A stretch of 64,000 nucleotides of DNA from Lachnoanaerobaculum gingivalis (GTDB lineage Bacteria > Bacillota > Clostridia > Lachnospirales > Lachnospiraceae). The notes beneath the pieces were generated by a model that was not told the origin of the DNA, searched no databases, and saw nothing but the letters and a program-made list of their open reading frames with translations. How positions within the stretch are numbered: position 1 is the stretch's first letter; each line of letters begins with the position of its first letter. Positions 25,148-33,339 of the stretch are shown here, one piece after another. The translations under genes were made by a program, and so were the position numbers. Where the stretch lies: assembly GCF_003862475.1 (NCBI RefSeq), contig NZ_RRCO01000001.1:496001-560000 (forward strand), in the 5' to 3' direction.

Positions 25148-26143
25148 CTATTTTAAATTATCGGTAATCAGTTTTACATTGTGCTTATACATATCAATAT
25201 ATGTATCGCCGTCTTCACCCTTTGGTGCCAAAGAATCAGAGAACAACTCATTTCCTTCACCGCTTACTATCTTTACATCTGCTCCCTTTGCGGCTGCACC
25301 TTCTCTAAGCTTTTCCATACGTGCGGGATCTGTTGTGGATTCTGCAAATATTGCCTTTATTTTATGATCTACAATAAAATCTATAGTTTCTTGTATGTCC
25401 TGATTTGCCACCTCAGATTCTGTACTTACACCTTGAGGTGCTTTCACTTCTATATCATATGCTCTTGAGAAATAGTTAAATGCATCATGAGGTGTGATCA
25501 AATATCTGCTCTCCTTAGGTATTGAAGAAATATTCTCCTTTACATACTCATCAAGCTTTGTAAGTTCCTCCAGATACTTTGTTTTATTTTCTTCATACTG
25601 ATCCTTATATTCAGGATTCAAATTTTCAAGTGACTCACCGGCAGCTTCTACAGCCATCTTATAAAGTCCTATATCAAACCAGAAATGCGGATCTGTAATA
25701 ACTTGACCGTCTTCATCCATTGTTCCTATACGATCTTTCGGAAAATTCCTGCTCACAGCCTCGCCTTTAGCTTCAAGTGCATCCACCATTTTACCTTCAA
25801 AATGAAGTCCATGATAAAGTGTAAGATCTGAAGAACTAAGTTTTGTATAGTCCTCAGGCTTTGCAACATATAAATGCGGATCCTCTCCGGCAGGTATTAT
25901 AAGCTCCACATTAACGGTATCACCGGCAAGTTGCTCTACCATGTCCTGTAAAAATGAAGTGGTAACAACCACATTCTTCTTATTCATGGTATCACTACTT
26001 GCTTTTGATGTTTCCTCAATTGATTTTGCCTCTGTATTTTGTGCAGTAGTCTGAGTGTCTGAAGTTTTCCCTCCCGCACATGCACAAAGTGATAAAGCCA
26101 ATCCTGCGGCTGCAATAAGTGTACTCAAATTTCTTTTAAACAT
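25148..26143 (-). CDS. Metal-binding lipoprotein of Mn/Zn/Fe ABC transporter (cluster A-I/ZnuA-like)
   Basis: 331 residues. The signal peptide ends at LCAC (Cys22 acylated), with a low-complexity linker to about residue 55. Metal-ligand regions of the TroA/PsaA family follow: PAGEDPHLYVAKP (first His), HFEGKMV (second His), DPHFWFD, TPHDAFNYFSRAY and AESTTDPARME (acidic ligand). There is no long His-rich loop of the ZnuA zinc type, which leans towards Mn or Fe, but this is not decisive. It is the first gene of the operon, behind AGGAGGGG and two operator-like dyads. Confidence 0.92.
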   Translation of the reverse strand: MFKRNLSTLIAAAGLALSLCACAGGKTSDTQTTAQNTEAKSIEETSKASSDTMNKKNVVVTTSFLQDMVEQLAGDTVNVELIIPAGEDPHLYVAKPEDYTKLSSSDLTLYHGLHFEGKMVDALEAKGEAVSRNFPKDRIGTMDEDGQVITDPHFWFDIGLYKMAVEAAGESLENLNPEYKDQYEENKTKYLEELTKLDEYVKENISSIPKESRYLITPHDAFNYFSRAYDIEVKAPQGVSTESEVANQDIQETIDFIVDHKIKAIFAESTTDPARMEKLREGAAAKGADVKIVSGEGNELFSDSLAPKGEDGDTYIDMYKHNVKLITDNLK

Positions 26144-26152
26144 ATTACCCCT

Positions 26153-26166
26153 CCTAATAAATTAGG
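26153..26166. promoter_or_regulatory. DtxR/MntR-like dyad 1 (overlaps the ribosome site of the metal operon)
   Basis: CCTAA-TAAA-TTAGG is a perfect inverted repeat of the TTAGG/CCTAA half-site typical of DtxR-family operators, here in inverted order. It overlaps the AGGAGG of the lipoprotein gene. Confidence 0.5.
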
Positions 26167-26183
26167 TTATTTTATTTATATAA

Positions 26184-26197
26184 TTAGGCTTACCTAA
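26184..26197. promoter_or_regulatory. DtxR/MntR-like dyad 2 upstream of the metal operon
   Basis: TTAGG-CTTA-CCTAA, within a 20-bp wider symmetry flanked by TA on both sides (26181-26200). Half-site sequence and order match the DtxR-type TTAGG...CCTAA pattern. Its centre lies 31 bp (about three helical turns) from dyad 1. Confidence 0.6.
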
Positions 26198-26481
26198 CTA
26201 TATTTTTATTTATACCTTATTTTATTTAAGAAATCAAGTACAATGCGGAGTATTTTATAAATTAAATTTTTCACGTGAATACAGATAATTACAATAAAAT
26301 GTCTTTCCGTAAATAATATTCCGTTATTCTTTAAAATTTATTCTGTTATTTTCGCTGAAATTCAAAATTAGTTACAATATAGTAAGATAAACTTAAGTCT
26401 AAAGGACTATATTTTCTACTAAAAATACTTTAGAATATAGTCATAACATTAAAAGATTTATTTCGCAGGATAACCTGCAGA
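26198..26481. other. AT-rich intergenic region with leader hairpins upstream of the wall-repeat gene
   Basis: Contains a hairpin at 26405-26442 (GACTATATT with AATATAGTC) and, just downstream, a small dyad GCAGG-ATAA-CCTGC at 26465-26478 next to the GGAGG of the next gene. Otherwise very AT-rich. No promoter with convincing -35 and -10 was found and no gene is visible. Confidence 0.5.
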
Positions 26482-26493
26482 ATGGAGGAACAT

Positions 26494-27537
26494 ATGATAA
26501 GAAACCATATTAAAAAAGTGGCTTCAGTTGTTTTAACGGCTTCCATGATTCTTGGAATGACCGGTGTGGCTTTTGCCAAAAACACAAAGACAGTTGTACA
26601 GAATGTAAAGATCAATATCAGTTACGATCTTGCACCGGGTATGAATTCCGGAAACATTGATGTAGACAGTGACAGCCCGGGAGTTGACGATGTAAAAGTC
26701 TCTTCTATTACAAACACCGACTTCGGTAAGAAACCAAAGGTTACTATCAAGGTAAAGCCTGATGAGGACTATACATTTAAGGGAACTCCTTCAGGTAATA
26801 TTACACTTAATGATGCTACCGGTAAGGGTGCTACAATCTCTAAAGTTTCTACAACAAGCGGAAACATGTCAATCACAGTAACTCTTCCAAAGACAAGCGC
26901 AGGCGAGAGCGGTGCATTGGAAGTAAACGATATTTCATGGGGTGATAATGACAGTCCTGTAGTTACATGGGAAAGCGCAAATTACGCAAAGCAGTATGAA
27001 GTAAAGCTTTACCGTAACAATTCAATCAAGGACAATATCACAACATCAGGAACAAGCTATGACTTCCGCAGCAAGATCCGTGAGTACGGTAAGGGAAGCT
27101 ATACTGTGAAGATTCGTGCAGCTGCAAGCAACGGTACTAAGGGTAACTGGACAGAGTCCGATGAGTTTGATGTAGACGAAGATATTTTAGCAAGCCTTGG
27201 CGGACAGACAAGTTCAAATGGCGGAAACGGTACAGGACCTAACGGTTCAAGTGCGGGTAATACAGGTGCTTGGTTAAAGGATAATGTAGGCTGGTGGTAT
27301 ATCAATGCCGACAGAACATACACTACAAACAACTGGCAGCAGATAAACGGCAACTGGTACTATTTCGATAACAGAGGTTATATGATGACCGGTTGGCTTA
27401 AGAGCCCATATTCAGGTAAGTGGTACTGGCTCAGCACAGAAGGTGGAAGCAACCTTGGTAAGATGCTTACAAACCAGTGGGTTGATAACAATCGCTACTA
27501 TGTAGACGGCAGCGGTGTTTGGACACAGAGCAGATAA
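26494..27537 (+). CDS. Secreted protein with C-terminal choline-binding-type wall repeats
   Basis: 347 residues. The start at 26494 is set by GGAGG six bases upstream; an ATG 12 bases earlier would place that ribosome site inside the gene. The signal peptide ends near GVAFA. Two Ig/fibronectin-like regions follow (about 30-130 and 140-230, the latter ending SYTVKIRAAASNGTKG). After a Gly/Asn-rich linker come aromatic repeats at about 260-347 (GWWYINADRTYTTNNWQQ, GNWYYFDNRGYMMTGWL, GKWYWL), the choline/cell-wall-binding type. It is likely displayed on the cell surface. A terminator follows, so it is transcribed alone. Confidence 0.8.
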   Translation: MIRNHIKKVASVVLTASMILGMTGVAFAKNTKTVVQNVKINISYDLAPGMNSGNIDVDSDSPGVDDVKVSSITNTDFGKKPKVTIKVKPDEDYTFKGTPSGNITLNDATGKGATISKVSTTSGNMSITVTLPKTSAGESGALEVNDISWGDNDSPVVTWESANYAKQYEVKLYRNNSIKDNITTSGTSYDFRSKIREYGKGSYTVKIRAAASNGTKGNWTESDEFDVDEDILASLGGQTSSNGGNGTGPNGSSAGNTGAWLKDNVGWWYINADRTYTTNNWQQINGNWYYFDNRGYMMTGWLKSPYSGKWYWLSTEGGSNLGKMLTNQWVDNNRYYVDGSGVWTQSR

Positions 27538-27543
27538 AAATTT

Positions 27544-27573
27544 AGAGGATGTCGCATGCGATATCCTCTTTTC
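27544..27573 (+). terminator. Rho-independent terminator of the wall-repeat gene
   Basis: Near-perfect inverted repeat AGAGGATGTCGC...GCGATATCCTCT followed by TTTT, six bases after the stop. Confidence 0.85.
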
Positions 27574-27636
27574 CTGATATTTTATATCTGTCGGTAATTT
27601 CTTTTCATTACAAAATTTAATCCAAAAATCTTTTAC

Positions 27637-27641
27637 TTTAT
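27637..27641. repeat. Left target-site duplication of the IS1380 element
   Basis: TTTAT directly before the left terminal repeat; the same five bases follow the right end at 29296-29300. Confidence 0.8.
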
Positions 27642-29295
27642 CCTAGATTATTCATTGGTAACTCCATGAAAGTGGCTGAAAGCCACATAATTACTATATT
27701 TTAACAAAATATTGCTTTCACTTATTAAGTGAAGAAAAAAAGAGCGTCCATTTGTGGTAAAATTAAGGTGCTTAAACTCAAAAAAAATACACAAAGGAGC
27801 CCTTTATGAGTATTGTAAACACCTTATCACTTGAAAGCAATAGAAAAATTAAAATTAATTTCGATGGAGGAGATTTATCCTCTGATGCAGGCTTACTTCT
27901 TATAAAAGAATTCGTAAGTAAACTTGGAATTGATAAACTTTTCAGACAATCATTTAAGACCAATGATTCTGCATTATTCCGTTATCACACTGATAAAGAA
28001 AACCTTCTTCAGATGATATATATGATCATTGCAGGGTATTTTGAAGATGATGCTTCAGATGAACTTACAAATGATCCTGTGTTTAAAGCAGTGCTGAATA
28101 AAGACACTTTAGCATCACAACCAACCATTTCAAGATTTCATAATCGAATGGATGAGGATTCACTGAATCAGTTCCTTTCAATAAATCAAATTCTTCGAAA
28201 GAAAGTTTATAGCATTCAGATGCCTGAAGCTATCATTTTAGATTTGGACTCAACACTTCTTAATGCCTATGGCAAACAGGAAGGCAGAGCATTTAACTTC
28301 CACTATCAAAGTAACGGTTACCATCCACTTGTTTGCTATGATGGACTCACAGGAGATTTGATTAAAATTCAGCTTCGAGACGGGACTAAGTATTCAAGCA
28401 CAGGAGTTGTAGAATTTCTTCAGCCTATCCTTGATGAATATCTTGAAGATTTTCCGGAAATTAAACTTCTCCTTCGTGGAGATAGTGGCTTTGCAACACC
28501 CAGTTTATATAAACAGTGTGAAGAAAATGGTACCGGCTATGTAATTCGTTTGAAAGAAAATGCTGTTCTTCGTGATAGGGCATCATATCTTATAGATGAA
28601 CTTGATGAAATCACAAAAAACAACAAAGTAGATTATGCTGTAGTTTATGGTGAATTCATGTATCAGGCAGGTCCTTGGCCTTATGAAAGACGTGTTGTCT
28701 GTAAAGTTGAAAAACCTGAAAACCAAATGACTTACATGTATACATTCATTGTTACAAACATGGAGTCATCCCCTGAATATCTTATCAAGTTCTATTGCAA
28801 AAGAGGCTTGATGGAAAACTTCATAAAGGAAAGCAAAACAGGTTTTGACTTTGCTTCTGTAAGCAGTCATACAAGAGTTGTAAATGCCAACAGGCTTCAA
28901 ATACATGCACTTGCTTATAACATATTTAATTGGTTTAGACGATTGGCGTTATCTGCAAATATGAGAAAACAACGCATTGATACTGTACGTCTAAAACTGC
29001 TAAAGATTGCAGCAAAAGTAATCCGTTCAGCAAGGTATATAACATTCAAGCTGTGTAGCAGTTGCCCATATAAGGATGAGTTCTATAAGACCCTATCCAA
29101 TATCAGTAATCTATGTATACAGTTTGAATAACAACTAATAATGAACCTTGACAGCTTGATAACTACTTGTAAACTCTACCTAGGGGAAGTCTACCCATTT
29201 TTTAGGTGTATTAAGTCAGTTATAGCGTCATGGGTTAAGTTTAAAGATTTATAGCACGGTAATTAACTTAAATATTATGCCGTGAATAATTCAGG
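27642..29295 (+). mobile_element. Complete IS1380-family insertion sequence (1654 bp)
   Basis: The left end begins CCTAGATTATTCA and the right end, read on the other strand, begins CCTGAATTATTCA: imperfect terminal inverted repeats of about 13 bp. They enclose one intact transposase gene and are flanked by a 5-bp duplication TTTAT. Length, gene content and ends fit the IS1380 family. An inner dyad GTGGCT-GAA-AGCCAC lies near the left end (27672-27686). The intact gene and clean duplication suggest a recent insertion. Confidence 0.93.
27806..29131 (+). CDS. IS1380-family DDE transposase
   Basis: A 441-residue transposase behind AAAGGAG. It opens with the family-typical KIKINFDGGDLSSDAGLLLI. 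The DDE catalytic residues are likely the Asp in LDLDSTLLNAYGKQEG, the Asp in LLRGDSGFATPSLY, and the Glu in RGLMENFIKESKTGF. It is intact, with no frameshift, so the element may be active. It cuts and joins the element ends identified at 27642 and 29295. Confidence 0.95.
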   Translation: MSIVNTLSLESNRKIKINFDGGDLSSDAGLLLIKEFVSKLGIDKLFRQSFKTNDSALFRYHTDKENLLQMIYMIIAGYFEDDASDELTNDPVFKAVLNKDTLASQPTISRFHNRMDEDSLNQFLSINQILRKKVYSIQMPEAIILDLDSTLLNAYGKQEGRAFNFHYQSNGYHPLVCYDGLTGDLIKIQLRDGTKYSSTGVVEFLQPILDEYLEDFPEIKLLLRGDSGFATPSLYKQCEENGTGYVIRLKENAVLRDRASYLIDELDEITKNNKVDYAVVYGEFMYQAGPWPYERRVVCKVEKPENQMTYMYTFIVTNMESSPEYLIKFYCKRGLMENFIKESKTGFDFASVSSHTRVVNANRLQIHALAYNIFNWFRRLALSANMRKQRIDTVRLKLLKIAAKVIRSARYITFKLCSSCPYKDEFYKTLSNISNLCIQFE

Positions 29296-29300
29296 TTTAT
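29296..29300. repeat. Right target-site duplication of the IS1380 element
   Basis: TTTAT directly after the right terminal repeat, identical to 27637-27641. Confidence 0.8.
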
Positions 29301-29440
29301 CATTCATTCAAATTATCTCCAAAAATTATAAATTCATATTCTCTTACAATTAACCCTGCCTCAAATTCAAAAACATCACATGAGTGTTCTCCTAAGTTAT
29401 TCTTTAAAACTGTAACAATCAAAGATAAATCCTTGCTTTA
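29300..29440 (-). pseudogene. C-terminal fragment resembling an NTF2/SnoaL-like protein
   Basis: On the minus strand a frame ending at TGA (29300-29302) encodes about 45 residues including SKDLSLIVTVLKNNLGEHSC and FEFEAGLIVREYEFIIFGD, which reads like the last strands of an NTF2-like fold. An in-frame stop lies upstream and no start is near, so it is a remnant. The IS1380 target duplication overlaps its stop codon. Family placement is by eye and weak. Confidence 0.35.
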
Positions 29441-29521
29441 ATTTCCCCCTCTTATTACGCCTGAAAAATAAGCATTACTATGTCAATCTAAGCTGTCACT
29501 TATCTATAGAACAAAATATTT

Positions 29522-30070
29522 TTAATCTAATTCTAATAACATAGATATAAGTTCCTGCCATCCGGTATAACGAGAACAAAATCCTCTCGGGTTACGACCA
29601 CTTTCCTTAAATCCAAATTTTTTATAAAGTGCAATCGCATTTTTATTTTCAGCAACCACTTCAAGTTCCAATTGCCTATAGCCGGCAGTTTTTGCACATT
29701 CAATACATGCCTTTGTTAAAGCAGTGCCTATACCTTTTCCATAATATGCTTTTTCAATACTTATCCCGAACTCTGCACGATGCTTTACCTTGTCTTTTGA
29801 GCCAACCGCAGAAATTCCGGCTAAACCGATAATTCTATCATCAACAAGTGCACAAATCTGTATCTCACAGAGGCTGTTTTCTTTATCGTCAAGGAATTCC
29901 TCTTTTTCTTCAACACTAAAATTTATTTCATCCGGATAAGAAAGTAGGAAGTCTGTTTCCTCACGGATATTCTTTGTATTCTCAAGCACACTTTTAGCAT
30001 CGTCAATTGTAGCATTTCTTATAATACAAAGCATATTGTTTGTAATTCTTATTTTTTTATAATATTTCAA
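29522..30070 (-). CDS. GNAT family N-acetyltransferase
   Basis: A 182-residue acetyltransferase using acetyl-CoA. Acetyl-CoA-binding motif A is visible as AEFGISIEKAYYGKGIGTAL, followed by AGYRQLELEVVAENKNAIALYKKFGF. The start is placed at TTG (30070), which has AGAGGAG eight bases upstream; an earlier in-frame TTG at 30091 is less well placed. The substrate is unknown. It is the last gene of the minus-strand run that begins with the carotenoid genes. Confidence 0.8.
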   Translation of the reverse strand: MKYYKKIRITNNMLCIIRNATIDDAKSVLENTKNIREETDFLLSYPDEINFSVEEKEEFLDDKENSLCEIQICALVDDRIIGLAGISAVGSKDKVKHRAEFGISIEKAYYGKGIGTALTKACIECAKTAGYRQLELEVVAENKNAIALYKKFGFKESGRNPRGFCSRYTGWQELISMLLELD

Positions 30071-30091
30071 CTCATCATCTCCTCTAAACAA

Positions 30092-30460
30092 CTATACTTT
30101 TAAATGTATACCTTTCTTTTCTAAATTTTCTATACATTCAGCCAGATATTCACTATTATGCTCTTTGTAAATCGGGCTGCCTGTAATTTCCTCTTCAAGA
30201 TTATCATACTTTTCTGCTGTTTTTCCTCTATAATTTTTATCCTTCCATTCCGCAGCAACATTATATCCTCTTTTCTCCATCTCCTCCATAACCAACAAAT
30301 GATATACAAATAAATGATATGGGGAATATGAAAACACATAGTCCACCGTTTTATGTTTCTTTTTCCATCCGTTGCCTCTCAGAGCACAACATTCCCTATG
30401 TTGTCCAAGCAGCTGATTTTTGGGCAATAAGTGGATAAGTTCTTCATGCCATAGTCTCAT
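30092..30460 (-). CDS. TIGR02328/pyrimidine dimer glycosylase-like small protein
   Basis: A 122-residue protein opening MRLWHEELIHLLPKNQLLGQ, then HRECCALRGNGWKKKH and YHLLVMEEMEKRGYN, matching TIGR02328 and the T4 endonuclease V (Pyr_excise) fold. Arg22-Glu23 coincide with the catalytic Arg22/Glu23 of T4 endonuclease V. However, residue 2 is Arg rather than the Thr whose amino group acts in T4, so the same glycosylase chemistry is uncertain. It overlaps the DUF1722 gene by 17 bases. A DNA-repair role is inference from fold and neighbours. Confidence 0.7.
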   Translation of the reverse strand: MRLWHEELIHLLPKNQLLGQHRECCALRGNGWKKKHKTVDYVFSYSPYHLFVYHLLVMEEMEKRGYNVAAEWKDKNYRGKTAEKYDNLEEEITGSPIYKEHNSEYLAECIENLEKKGIHLKV

Positions 30461-30848
30461 ATTGTTCTCCTGTTAAGAAAGTTGATTTTTCTAAATATTC
30501 ATTGGGGTATTTCTTTAGTAAAACGTTAAGGTAATCAATTACAGCTTCCCTGTTATTTTTCCCTTCCATATATTCATTTAATATATCAAATAATTCTTCT
30601 TTTTCCATTGTGCTTGCTTCTTTTTTGAAATATCCCCATATATGAAGAACGGCATTACTAAAATCTTTTTTACTCTCCTTCATATCTATTGCTTCCTGTA
30701 TTTTTTTATTTACCCATAAAACATCCGGTTCTTTTTCCCTCAAATACGCCCTTATCTCCAGATATGCTTTATGCGATTTGCTTAGTACATAATATTTATT
30801 TTTTGCCCACAACTCTTCGCATTCTTTTCTTATATCTTTGTATCTCAT
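30444..30848 (-). CDS. DUF1722 (YbgA-like) protein
   Basis: 134 residues starting at the ATG at 30848 (AGAGGCG upstream). The sequence follows DUF1722 through ELWAKNKYYVLSKSHKAYLE, NAVLHIWGYFKKEAST, EELFDILNEYMEGK and LLKKYPNEYLEKSTFL. In E. coli ybgA lies directly before the photolyase gene phr, and the domain recurs beside DNA-repair genes; its biochemical role is unknown. It overlaps the endonuclease-V-like gene, so the two are probably coupled. Confidence 0.75.
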   Translation of the reverse strand: MRYKDIRKECEELWAKNKYYVLSKSHKAYLEIRAYLREKEPDVLWVNKKIQEAIDMKESKKDFSNAVLHIWGYFKKEASTMEKEELFDILNEYMEGKNNREAVIDYLNVLLKKYPNEYLEKSTFLTGEQYETMA

Positions 30849-30880
30849 ATACACGCCTCTTTTAAAAAATATATAAACAC

Positions 30881-32329
30881 TTAAGTAATTTTCCAAATCA
30901 AATTTACGATATAGCCTACTACAACGATAATAAATAAACTGATTAGGTTTACTGTATTATTAGACATCCATGAAAAACCCTTAATCGGTTTTTGATTATC
31001 ATAGACTTTTTTGTCACTAATAATACCTTCTTTAGTCAAATATTTTCGTTGAAACAAAGCTCCCAAAATGCTGTCAATCAAAGTTCCTAGAAAAGCTGTA
31101 AGAGTAACAAATGCAACTCCTTGATATCCGAACTGTGGAAAAGCAAGCCAAGCCGACAAAAACCCTCCTGTAAGTCCTGCAAAAAATCCTCCCCAGCTGA
31201 CTCCACCTGAAACTCCTCGTTGAATATTTTTTCCGGTAATGATGCTAAAAACCTTTCCCTTACCGAGCACACCGATTTCTGAAGAAAATGTGTCAGCATT
31301 TGCTGCTGCAAAAACCACAAAACTCAGTAGCGAAAACTCAATATTCTCCGGTGAAAAATATTTGCAAAATACAAGTATACAAGCAGGTAAAGAGTTGCAT
31401 ACAACCTGCTTCCATGTTCTGGCACCTCCGGTTTCTTGAAATCGATCCGCTTCCAACTTTCGTTTATTCTTAATTTTGCTTACAATGCTTCCAAGAAAAT
31501 AAAAAGTATAAAGACTCATAGCAATCCACACACCACCCAACAGATAAAGAGTTATCGCCGTCAAAATTGCAGCTATAACCCCATCAGGAGTCAAGAGCCT
31601 AAACTTAAGGCTCAACAAAAGAACGCCGGCAGAAAATATGAAGTAGACAAAAAAGAAAATATCTCCATAATAAAATGCCAAGGTCGCAAAAAGTGCCGAA
31701 CCAAGAGGCAAAGTCAAATTGTCTGAGCCTTTAGTTCCCGCAGCTTCAATAAATGCAGACAAAAATCCGTTACAAAAACCAATTATGTAAACCGTTCCAA
31801 TTCCTATCCGCACAATATTCTTGGGATCTCCAACAGTTAAAATAGTTATAATTGTAACTGCAATTGCCACAATAAAAACTGTCACACTTCCGGCTAAAGT
31901 TTTCGGTGAAAAAAAATACGGTTTTCTTCCCCTGAATTTTTTTCCGACTAATGCAGCCAAACCATCTCCATAAGCCATAATCAAAATTCCGATTATCGGA
32001 AAGATATTCCAGCCGGTAGCAAAACGAACCGCCACCGCAACACAAAGGCTGATTGAATAGTATACCGTTCCCCAACTGTCATCCTGTCTTTCCATAGAAG
32101 GAATCAATTTATACTTTCGGCTCCATATATTAATAATGATAAACACAGCCGGAACGAATATTGCCGCTTTGACATCGGTAAAAAAAACAGAAATAAAAAT
32201 CCAATTCCCTACCATAATATGAATGAATTTACGGCTGAGTTCTCCTTGATTCTTCTTAAAAATAATTGTCGAAAAACCGATTACCGAAAAAATATATAAA
32301 AAAGAGAGTCCTATTAACAAAATATTCAT
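30881..32329 (-). CDS. Fusion of phytol/dolichol-kinase-like (VTE5) and DUF92 (VTE6-like) isoprenoid kinases
   Basis: A 482-residue integral membrane protein. The N-terminal half (1 to about 210) has the CTP-dependent isoprenoid-alcohol kinase motif AYGDGLAALVGKKFRGRKPY with KTLAGSV. The C-terminal half (about 215-482) is a DUF92 domain (LLTPDGVIAAILTA, ANADTFSSEIGVLG, RGVSGGVSWGGFFAG). In plants VTE5 phosphorylates phytol and VTE6 phosphorylates phytyl phosphate. A single chain with both could convert a prenyl alcohol to its diphosphate. It lies 14 bases after a squalene/phytoene synthase gene, which uses such diphosphates, so isoprenol salvage for carotenoid or squalene synthesis is inferred. 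Confidence 0.8.
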   Translation of the reverse strand: MNILLIGLSFLYIFSVIGFSTIIFKKNQGELSRKFIHIMVGNWIFISVFFTDVKAAIFVPAVFIIINIWSRKYKLIPSMERQDDSWGTVYYSISLCVAVAVRFATGWNIFPIIGILIMAYGDGLAALVGKKFRGRKPYFFSPKTLAGSVTVFIVAIAVTIITILTVGDPKNIVRIGIGTVYIIGFCNGFLSAFIEAAGTKGSDNLTLPLGSALFATLAFYYGDIFFFVYFIFSAGVLLLSLKFRLLTPDGVIAAILTAITLYLLGGVWIAMSLYTFYFLGSIVSKIKNKRKLEADRFQETGGARTWKQVVCNSLPACILVFCKYFSPENIEFSLLSFVVFAAANADTFSSEIGVLGKGKVFSIITGKNIQRGVSGGVSWGGFFAGLTGGFLSAWLAFPQFGYQGVAFVTLTAFLGTLIDSILGALFQRKYLTKEGIISDKKVYDNQKPIKGFSWMSNNTVNLISLFIIVVVGYIVNLIWKIT

Positions 32330-32343
32330 AGATTTTCCTTATC

Positions 32344-33339
32344 CTAACCGTCAGTTAAACTTTCATTTTCCGTATATACTTCATTACAATTGAAGTTCCC
32401 ACTCTTCGCTTTTTCAACTCGGTCAGAAACTCTTTTTAGCAAATCTCTCTTTCTCTTTACGCTCGTGTAACATCTTTTAGTAAAACAGTTGTAATTATTT
32501 CTTCTCACCTCTTCTAAAATCGCCTGATAATATACAGCCGCAGCCGTTACCGGAAAAATTGCGTCCGGACTGAACATATACAAGTGCTTATAAAATTTAT
32601 CATAGTAATGCTTGGACAGCAAAGCCATCTCTTCCCAAAGATTAACTATATTATCTGCCGGCTTAAAATCAGACTTAACAAATAAATGCTTTATTGTCAA
32701 AGCATTTGGTAAAACAGATAGTTCTTCCAAATCTTTTCTTGTAACGCTATATTTTTTCATAAAAGTTTGCGGGATATAGATTCTGTTTCTGTTTCTAAGG
32801 TCCTCTCCTATATCTCTGAGAATATTGGTAATCTGCATAGCAATACCCAAAGATTCACAAATAGATTCATACTCTCCATCTGCTTTCTCACCTCTAAGCA
32901 TCGGTGCCAACATCAGTCCTACCGTACCTGCGACTTTTTTGCAATACAAAATTAAATCTTCTTTATCCTCAATGATTTTAAAATTAATATCACTTCGCTG
33001 TCCGTCAATTTGCTCAAGCAATGCTTCAAGCGGAATTTCACGAATTCTGACGGCATTCTCAAACGCAAGCCACCAATTATATTTTTTATACTGTTCTTCC
33101 TGTCTTCCTCCCTCATACAAGGACTTCACTTCTTCTTCCAACACATTTAAGAGTTGAAGCTTAATCACCTTACTACGAGATTTTGTGTCCGCTAAATCAT
33201 CGGCATATCGACAAAAAGCATATACCGCCGATATATCCAAAAACTTTGCTCGCTCAACTTTACCAAAAGCTGCATAGAAACTTGAAGCATGTTTTCTCAT
33301 AATTGATTCCGCTACCTGATATGATGATTCTATATTCAT
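32344..33339 (-). CDS. Squalene/phytoene synthase family protein (CrtM/CrtB-like)
   Basis: A 331-residue head-to-head prenyl synthase. The two aspartate-rich motifs are intact: YAFCRYADDLAD (DDLAD at 47-51) and NILRDIGEDLRNRNRIYIP (DIGED at 176-180). It condenses two farnesyl or geranylgeranyl diphosphates to squalene, dehydrosqualene or phytoene. A Gram-positive anaerobe with a CrtN-like partner suggests the C30 route, but chain length cannot be read from sequence. Its ATG overlaps the desaturase stop by four bases. Confidence 0.9.
   Translation of the reverse strand: MNIESSYQVAESIMRKHASSFYAAFGKVERAKFLDISAVYAFCRYADDLADTKSRSKVIKLQLLNVLEEEVKSLYEGGRQEEQYKKYNWWLAFENAVRIREIPLEALLEQIDGQRSDINFKIIEDKEDLILYCKKVAGTVGLMLAPMLRGEKADGEYESICESLGIAMQITNILRDIGEDLRNRNRIYIPQTFMKKYSVTRKDLEELSVLPNALTIKHLFVKSDFKPADNIVNLWEEMALLSKHYYDKFYKHLYMFSPDAIFPVTAAAVYYQAILEEVRRNNYNCFTKRCYTSVKRKRDLLKRVSDRVEKAKSGNFNCNEVYTENESLTDG

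Noticed and set aside
30130-30339. Second minus-strand frame inside the endonuclease-V-like gene
   Set aside because: Fully nested in another frame of a recognised gene, with no signature of its own.
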